Assembly (NCBI GenBank): GCA_025356505.1
Contig: JANXSV010000321.1
Span: 1 to 19,675, forward strand
From: Methylovirgula sp.
GTDB taxonomy: Bacteria > Pseudomonadota > Alphaproteobacteria > Rhizobiales > Beijerinckiaceae
DNA: 19,675 nt
Direction of reading: 5' to 3'
Made by a program: the position numbers and the translations under genes. Under the pieces are notes generated by a model, which did no database searches, was not told where the DNA came from, and worked only from the letters and a program-made list of their open reading frames with translations. Every line of letters begins with the position of its first letter. The stretch's first letter is position 1. Shown here one piece after another: positions 16,073-19,675 of this stretch.

Positions 16073-16677
16073 TTCATCAAATATCCCAAATCCCGAAGGG
16101 CGGCCAACAATGGCCAAAGCGGCAATCCCTGCACAGTCGTGTGATCGCCTGAAACGTCTTCCAGAATGTGAGGACCAAGGGCTTCCAGCTGGTACCCGCC
16201 GACAGTGCTGAATATAGCGTCGCCCATGGCATCAAGATAGGTTTCGATCATGACGTCGGACAAGTGCCGCACGGTGATCGTAGCGCTATCGTGAAAGCAG
16301 GCGAGCGTTTGACCATTTCTCACCAGCGCCACGGCAGATATCAACTTGTGCGATTTAGCCGAAAGCTGACGTAGTTGATGTTCCGCCTCAGCGCGCGATT
16401 TTGGTTTGTGCATGAAACCATGCTCGAATATCAAGGTTTGGTCGGCCCCCAGTGTCAGGTGATCTGGCCACTCGGGCGATACGCTAACGGCTTTGGCACA
16501 GGCTAGAGTCACTGCAAGGTCTTCAGGTTCCAATGCGACAATCGCGCGCTCATCGATGTGGGCGGCAGCGACCAAAATCGGCAGATCTAGGTTGAGCAGC
16601 AATCTGGCGCGAATTGGACTGGCTGAGGCGAGCACCAGCGGGTGTGGACCAAGCCAGAAAGGTTTTGGACGTGTCAT
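16069..16677 (-). CDS. maf: Maf-family nucleotide pyrophosphatase
   Basis: A 202-residue house-cleaning pyrophosphatase of the Maf/HAM1 fold, which hydrolyses modified or non-canonical nucleoside triphosphates. Visible motifs are [12 protein letters not shown] (16-27), HIDE (40-43), LGADQTLI (76-83) and GGYQLEALG in the C-terminal half. The usual SPRR is SPIR here, and GADQ replaces GADT. The latter resembles the YceF-like branch, whose E. coli member prefers 7-methyl-GTP, so substrate choice may differ from classical Maf. The ATG at 16677 overlaps the ppsR stop (ATGA), and aroE overlaps its own stop. Confidence 0.9.
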   Translation of the reverse strand: MTRPKPFWLGPHPLVLASASPIRARLLLNLDLPILVAAAHIDERAIVALEPEDLAVTLACAKAVSVSPEWPDHLTLGADQTLIFEHGFMHKPKSRAEAEHQLRQLSAKSHKLISAVALVRNGQTLACFHDSATITVRHLSDVMIETYLDAMGDAIFSTVGGYQLEALGPHILEDVSGDHTTVQGLPLWPLLAALRDLGYLMK

Positions 16678-17507
16678 CCTTGCGCGATGAATTTCATGCG
16701 GTGATCTTTGTAAAGATCGACAATCGCCGCGGCAGTCTCCTCGATGGAGCGGCGCGTCACATCGATGGTGGGCCATCCACGCGCGTTGAAAAGACGCCGC
16801 GAGTTGGCGAGTTCTTCTGTGACGGACGTGCGGTCAACGTACGGGCTCTCATTGTCCGCATTTAAGGCCAGCAGACGGTTTTGACGGATTTGAATAATGC
16901 GCTCTGGAGAGGCAAACAATCCAACGATCAAGGGCTTTGTTAGCTTTGAGAGGTTTGCCGGCGGGTCGACACCCGGAACTAAAGGCACATTTGCCGTTTT
17001 GATACCGCGATTGGCCAGATAAATGCTCGTTGGCGTTTTTGAAGTGCGGCTGACGCCCAGCAGGATGACATCAGCCGCCTCCAGATTTTCAGGGGCCTGG
17101 CCATCATCCTGTGCCATCGTGAAATTCAGCGCATCGATGCGCCTGAAATAATCAGCGTTGAGGGTGTGCTGGGCACCCGGGCGCTGAGTGGACGCTGTAC
17201 CAAGATAGGATTGAAATAGCCCGAGGATGGGGGTCAGAACCGATAATGCGGGCGACCCCGCGGCCTCACAGGCTTGGTCGAGCCGCGTGCTTAAATCGTG
17301 GTCAACCAAAGTGAACAGCACGATGCCGGGCGAGGCTTCAATTTCCGCGATAACCTTATTGAGCTGGGCCAGATTTCGCACAAAGGGATAAACGTGCTCA
17401 ATCGAGGTCACACCTTGGTATTGCGCCGCCGCCGCTCTGGCAGCCGCGATCAGGGTCTCGCCGGTCGCGTCAGAAACGAGATGCAGATGAAAGTAGTTTC
17501 TTCCCAA
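16674..17507 (-). CDS. ppsR: Pyruvate dikinase / PEP synthase regulatory protein (DUF299)
   Basis: A bifunctional regulator of 277 residues, acting as ADP-dependent kinase and Pi-dependent phosphorylase on pyruvate phosphate dikinase or PEP synthase. The signature N-terminus [13 protein letters not shown] (7-19) and the P-loop [11 protein letters not shown] (151-161) are clear. RQNRLLALN and the [11 protein letters not shown] stretch also match the family. The start is TTG at 17507, with AAGAGGT about seven bases upstream on the minus strand (17515-17521). A perfect DnaA box begins at the edge of that ribosome site. It is the first gene leftward from the proposed origin and leads the maf-aroE-coaE-dnaQ set. 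Which dikinase it controls is not shown here. Confidence 0.93.
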   Translation of the reverse strand: MGRNYFHLHLVSDATGETLIAAARAAAAQYQGVTSIEHVYPFVRNLAQLNKVIAEIEASPGIVLFTLVDHDLSTRLDQACEAAGSPALSVLTPILGLFQSYLGTASTQRPGAQHTLNADYFRRIDALNFTMAQDDGQAPENLEAADVILLGVSRTSKTPTSIYLANRGIKTANVPLVPGVDPPANLSKLTKPLIVGLFASPERIIQIRQNRLLALNADNESPYVDRTSVTEELANSRRLFNARGWPTIDVTRRSIEETAAAIVDLYKDHRMKFIAQG

Positions 17508-17519
17508 TGCTTTGACCTC

Positions 17520-17528
17520 TTATCCACA
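17520..17528 (+). promoter_or_regulatory. DnaA box, perfect consensus
   Basis: TTATCCACA is identical to the strong E. coli R-type box. It overlaps by two bases the ppsR ribosome-binding site (minus strand, 17515-17521), so DnaA bound here could affect ppsR expression as well as initiation. Confidence 0.75.
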
Positions 17529-17581
17529 GGGCATCTGATGCTAGCGTTCATAAGCCAGAAAAACTGAGATCAGCGCGGCAA

Positions 17582-17590
17582 TTTTCCACT
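17582..17590 (+). promoter_or_regulatory. Weak DnaA box
   Basis: TTTTCCACT departs from TTWTNCACA only at the last base. It is a candidate low-affinity site. Confidence 0.4.
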
Positions 17591-17728
17591 GCAGTGTTAG
17601 AATTTTACAGATTTTGTTCAAGAGCAAATATTGTCGGGATTATTCGGTAGAGATTCTTGTAATCCGAATTTGAGTCAGTTCTTAACAATTTTTCTGCCAG
17701 AGATGTGAGGGCTGACTTTCTGAAATGG

Positions 17729-17743
17729 TTAATAAAACATTAA
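17729..17743. promoter_or_regulatory. CtrA-binding site
   Basis: An exact TTAA-N7-TTAA match (TTAATAAAACATTAA). In Caulobacter, phosphorylated CtrA bound at such sites in the origin blocks initiation. Here it ends one base before a DnaA box and lies about 150 bases upstream of hemE. Confidence 0.7.
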
Positions 17744-17744
17744 G

Positions 17745-17753
17745 TTTTCCACA
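17745..17753 (+). promoter_or_regulatory. DnaA box beside the CtrA site
   Basis: TTTTCCACA fits TTWTNCACA exactly. Only one base separates it from the CtrA site, so the two proteins would probably compete. Confidence 0.65.
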
Positions 17754-17806
17754 AAGGCCGCGTTTATATTAACGATTCGTCTGGCTCTGTGGCGTTGTGT
17801 ATCAAT

Positions 17807-17815
17807 TGTGGAGAA
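17807..17815 (-). promoter_or_regulatory. Weak DnaA box, reverse strand
   Basis: TGTGGAGAA on the plus strand reads TTCTCCACA on the minus strand, one mismatch from the consensus. Confidence 0.4.
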
Positions 17816-17840
17816 ATCAAATTGTCGCTAAAGAGCGGTC

Positions 17841-17880
17841 TAGAAGATTAAGAAGAAGATTCAAGATTCTATTATTTTAT
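17841..17880. other. AT-rich tract, candidate duplex-unwinding element
   Basis: Only 8 of these 40 bases are G or C. AGATT occurs three times (17845, 17857, 17864). GATTCTATTATTTT (17865-17878) resembles the E. coli 13-mer GATCTNTTNTTTT with one inserted T. The tract lies 16 bases before the hemE start. Confidence 0.5.
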
Positions 17881-17896
17881 CAAGGCTGGATATCAC

Positions 17897-18922
17897 TTGA
17901 CTGAGAAGTTGTTTTTGAAAGCCTGTAATGGAGAGGTCTTGGCGACACCGCCACTCTGGTTGATGCGTCAAGCAGGAAGGTACTTGCCGGAATATCGCGA
18001 GATCAGGTCAACGGCCAAAGGCTTTCTCGATTTCTGCTACTCGCCCAAGCTTGCGACTGAAGTGACACTGCAGCCGATACGGCGTTTTGGCTTCGATGCT
18101 GCCATTTTGTTTTCGGACATTTTGGTTGTTCCAGATGCTCTTGGTCAGAACGTGAGCTTTATCGAAGGCGAAGGACCAAAACTTGAACCTATCAGCTCTG
18201 AGGCGGAGCTTAACAAGCTGGAGGATCAAATTGATCTTAATAAGCTTGCCCCCGTTTTTGAAACCATCGATCGCGTCAAGTCGCAGCTCCCTAAAACCAC
18301 CGCTTTAATAGGTTTTTGTGGCGCGCCATGGACAGTGGCCTCCTATATGATTGCTGGTCATGGTACGGCTGACCAAGCCCCCGCCCGGCTTTTTGCTTAC
18401 AGATTCCCGCACGTCTTTCAACGTCTGATCGACAAGCTGGTCGTGGCCTCGCTGCTTTATCTCAACGCGCAGATCGAGGCGGGAGTTGAAGCGGTTCAAA
18501 TATTTGACTCATGGGCGGGCGTATTGCCCCGGGAAGAGTTTTTGCGATGGTGCTATGAGCCGGTTTGCAAGATGGTGGCCGCCCTGAAGCAGGCGCATCC
18601 GCATATCAAAGTCATTGCCTTTCCACGGCAGGCGACCAGCCATCTCAGCATGATGGCGCAAACCTGCGGCGCGGATGTGCTGGGCTTGGATACATCTGTC
18701 GACGTGGTCTGGGCGGCGCAAAATGTCCAGAACCATATTACTGTGCAAGGTAACTTGGATCCGCTGGTTTTGCTGGCGGGCGGCGACCGCCTGAAAAGCC
18801 AAGTTATGAGTATCAAAACGGCGCTGCAGGCTCGGCCATATATTTTTAATTTGGGTCATGGAATTTTGCCGCAGACCCCGGTTGCTCACGTCGAGCAACT
18901 TGTGAAACTGGTACGAAGTTAG
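17897..18922 (+). CDS. hemE: Uroporphyrinogen decarboxylase
   Basis: It removes four carboxyl groups from uroporphyrinogen III to give coproporphyrinogen III in haem synthesis. The protein is 341 residues. The signature PPLWLMRQAGRYLPEYR (18-34) holds the substrate-binding arginines. GFCGAPWTVASYMI, the IFDSWAG segment, VQGNLDP and the C-terminal GHGILPQTPVAHV follow the family. The start is TTG at 17897, with GGA six bases upstream; no ATG gives a complete N-terminus. It is the first gene to the right of the proposed origin, and its promoter must lie inside the origin, as in Caulobacter. hemJ follows after ten bases. Confidence 0.96.
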   Translation: MTEKLFLKACNGEVLATPPLWLMRQAGRYLPEYREIRSTAKGFLDFCYSPKLATEVTLQPIRRFGFDAAILFSDILVVPDALGQNVSFIEGEGPKLEPISSEAELNKLEDQIDLNKLAPVFETIDRVKSQLPKTTALIGFCGAPWTVASYMIAGHGTADQAPARLFAYRFPHVFQRLIDKLVVASLLYLNAQIEAGVEAVQIFDSWAGVLPREEFLRWCYEPVCKMVAALKQAHPHIKVIAFPRQATSHLSMMAQTCGADVLGLDTSVDVVWAAQNVQNHITVQGNLDPLVLLAGGDRLKSQVMSIKTALQARPYIFNLGHGILPQTPVAHVEQLVKLVRS

Positions 18923-18932
18923 GACAAGCAAA

Positions 18933-19355
18933 ATGTATGAATGGATCAAAGCACTGCATATTTTAGCCGTGATCGCATGGATGGCTGGAATGCTCTATCT
19001 GCCTCGGCTTTTTATCTATCATGTCGCCGCTGAGAAGGGCTCGGTGCAATCCGAAACCTTTAAAGTTATGGAACGGCGCTTGCTCAAGGCGATCATCAAT
19101 CCGGCTATGGCAGTGACTTGGATTGCCGGGCTGTACCTTGCTTATGCATCGCATGCCTTCGCAGCCCATTGGATGAGCGCGAAATTTCTCTTGGTTCTAT
19201 TGATGTCAGGCGTTCACGGTTTTCTGGCTGCAAGCACCCGCAAATTTGCCAATGACCAAAACACCCGCAGTGCAAACTTTTTTCGGGTCGTCAATGAGGT
19301 TCCCACGGTTCTGCTGATACTGATCGTCATCCTGGTTGTGGTAAAGCCGTTCTAA
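18933..19355 (+). CDS. hemJ: Protoporphyrinogen IX oxidase HemJ
   Basis: An inner-membrane protein of 140 residues in the HemJ (former UPF0093) family, which oxidises protoporphyrinogen IX to protoporphyrin IX late in haem synthesis. About four membrane helices are visible, at roughly 5-25, 55-73, 82-101 and 122-138. Conserved features are H9 in KALHILAVIAWMAGMLYLPR, the MERRLLKAIINPAM block (46-59) and K84 in the third helix. The Shine-Dalgarno AGGA overlaps the hemE stop. The pairing with hemE supports the role, and the next gene starts directly after its stop. Confidence 0.94.
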   Translation: MYEWIKALHILAVIAWMAGMLYLPRLFIYHVAAEKGSVQSETFKVMERRLLKAIINPAMAVTWIAGLYLAYASHAFAAHWMSAKFLLVLLMSGVHGFLAASTRKFANDQNTRSANFFRVVNEVPTVLLILIVILVVVKPF

Positions 19356-19675
19356 ATGACGCGCCGACTTATTTCGACAGGGTCACCGTTTGAGCTTAAG
19401 GGCGGCTATTCCCGCGCGGTTGTTCAAGAGCCATGGGTTTTTGTCTCGGGCACGACCGGATATGACTATACGAAAATGGTTTTGCCTGAAGGTGTAACCG
19501 CTCAGACACATCAGTGTTTCAACACAATCTCCGCAGTATTGAACCAGTGCGGCTCGTCTTTGCGAGATGTGGTGCGGGTGAATTATGTGGTGTCGAGCCG
19601 CGACTATGTTGAAGAGGTTCTTCAAATAGCGGGTCAGTATTTTGCAGAGATCCGGCCCGCGGCTATGATTATCGT
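19356..19675 (+). CDS. RidA/YjgF-family protein, 3' end cut off
   Basis: An open frame beginning ATG directly after the hemJ TAA (no gap) and running 106 codons to the window edge without a stop. The RidA fold is clear: YSRAVVQEPWVFVSGTTG, then TAQTHQCFNTISAVLNQCGSSL, DVVRVNYVVSSRDYVEEV and EIRPAAMII. Classical RidA proteins deaminate reactive enamines using an arginine in a P-A-R motif; here the aligned residue is alanine (R-P-A-A), so ordinary RidA deaminase activity is doubtful. Translation is probably coupled to hemJ. The missing end is probably about 20 residues. Confidence 0.85.
   Translation, partial: MTRRLISTGSPFELKGGYSRAVVQEPWVFVSGTTGYDYTKMVLPEGVTAQTHQCFNTISAVLNQCGSSLRDVVRVNYVVSSRDYVEEVLQIAGQYFAEIRPAAMII

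Larger units (their letters stand above)
17652..17869. promoter_or_regulatory. Cluster of GANTC (CcrM-type) methylation sites
   Basis: Five GANTC sites lie at 17652-17656, 17672-17676, 17774-17778, 17858-17862 and 17865-17869. Chance expectation is about one per 256 bases. CcrM methylates GANTC in many alphaproteobacteria and marks newly replicated DNA. Confidence 0.6.
17508..17896. other. Proposed chromosomal replication origin (oriC)
   Basis: A 389-base gap without a gene, between ppsR (leftward) and hemE (rightward), which is the known site of the origin in Caulobacter and Rickettsia. It contains two DnaA boxes fitting TTWTNCACA, two more with one mismatch, a perfect CtrA box, five GANTC methylation sites and an AT-rich tract with repeated AGATT. 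The flanking genes point away on both sides. No reading frame of credible composition crosses it. The identification is inferred from sequence and gene order. Confidence 0.85.

Noticed and set aside
17298..17567. Plus-strand frame entering the origin gap
   Set aside because: It is antisense to the ppsR N-terminus and ends in the gap with no credible protein features.
1..19675. tRNA, rRNA, insertion sequences, CRISPR arrays or prophage remnants
   Set aside because: I saw no tRNA-like arms, repeat-spacer pattern, transposase or phage genes on either strand. Intergenic gaps are short and accounted for.

Overview
The window is a densely packed alphaproteobacterial chromosome segment. Gene order and protein families fit a relative of the Hyphomicrobiales; I cannot name the genus. 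It carries about 22 protein genes, no RNA gene, no insertion sequence and no CRISPR array that I can see. The only gap longer than 300 bases is 17508-17896.

Layout. (1) 2-3529, plus strand: a cut-off phospholipid N-methyltransferase (pmtA-like), pyrF, two tandem DUF1330 genes, dapB and gpmA. (2) 3526-7587, minus strand: an L,D-transpeptidase, AMP nucleosidase (amn), an inward-rectifier K+ channel of the KirBac type, an AHSA1/SRPBCC protein and an orphan BrnA-like antitoxin. (3) 7783-8715, plus strand: the murein endopeptidase mepA, divergent from the transpeptidase. (4) 8782-12618, minus strand: a Tim44-domain protein, mltA, an Smr-domain protein, an XRE regulator and a PfkB-family adenosine kinase. 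(5) 12798-13875, plus strand: fxsA and secB. (6) 13944-17507, minus strand: ppsR (DUF299), maf, aroE, coaE and dnaQ, mostly joined by stop/start overlaps. (7) 17508-17896: an AT-rich gap. (8) 17897 to the right edge, plus strand: hemE, hemJ and the start of a RidA-family gene.

The main find is the gap between ppsR and hemE, which I read as the chromosomal replication origin. It has a consensus DnaA box (17520-17528), a second consensus-matching box (17745-17753) one base from a perfect CtrA site TTAA-N7-TTAA (17729-17743), two one-mismatch DnaA boxes, five GANTC (CcrM-type) sites within 218 bases, and a very AT-rich tract beside hemE. The flanking genes read away from it on both sides. This matches the known Caulobacter/Rickettsia arrangement, in which the origin lies next to hemE.

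Functional themes are cell-wall remodelling (L,D-transpeptidase, MepA, MltA), adenine nucleotide turnover (Amn, adenosine kinase), haem synthesis (HemE, HemJ) and housekeeping genes around the origin. The accessory parts most worth attention are the translationally coupled amn-KirBac pair, the orphan BrnA with two inverted repeats upstream, and the tandem DUF1330 pair.
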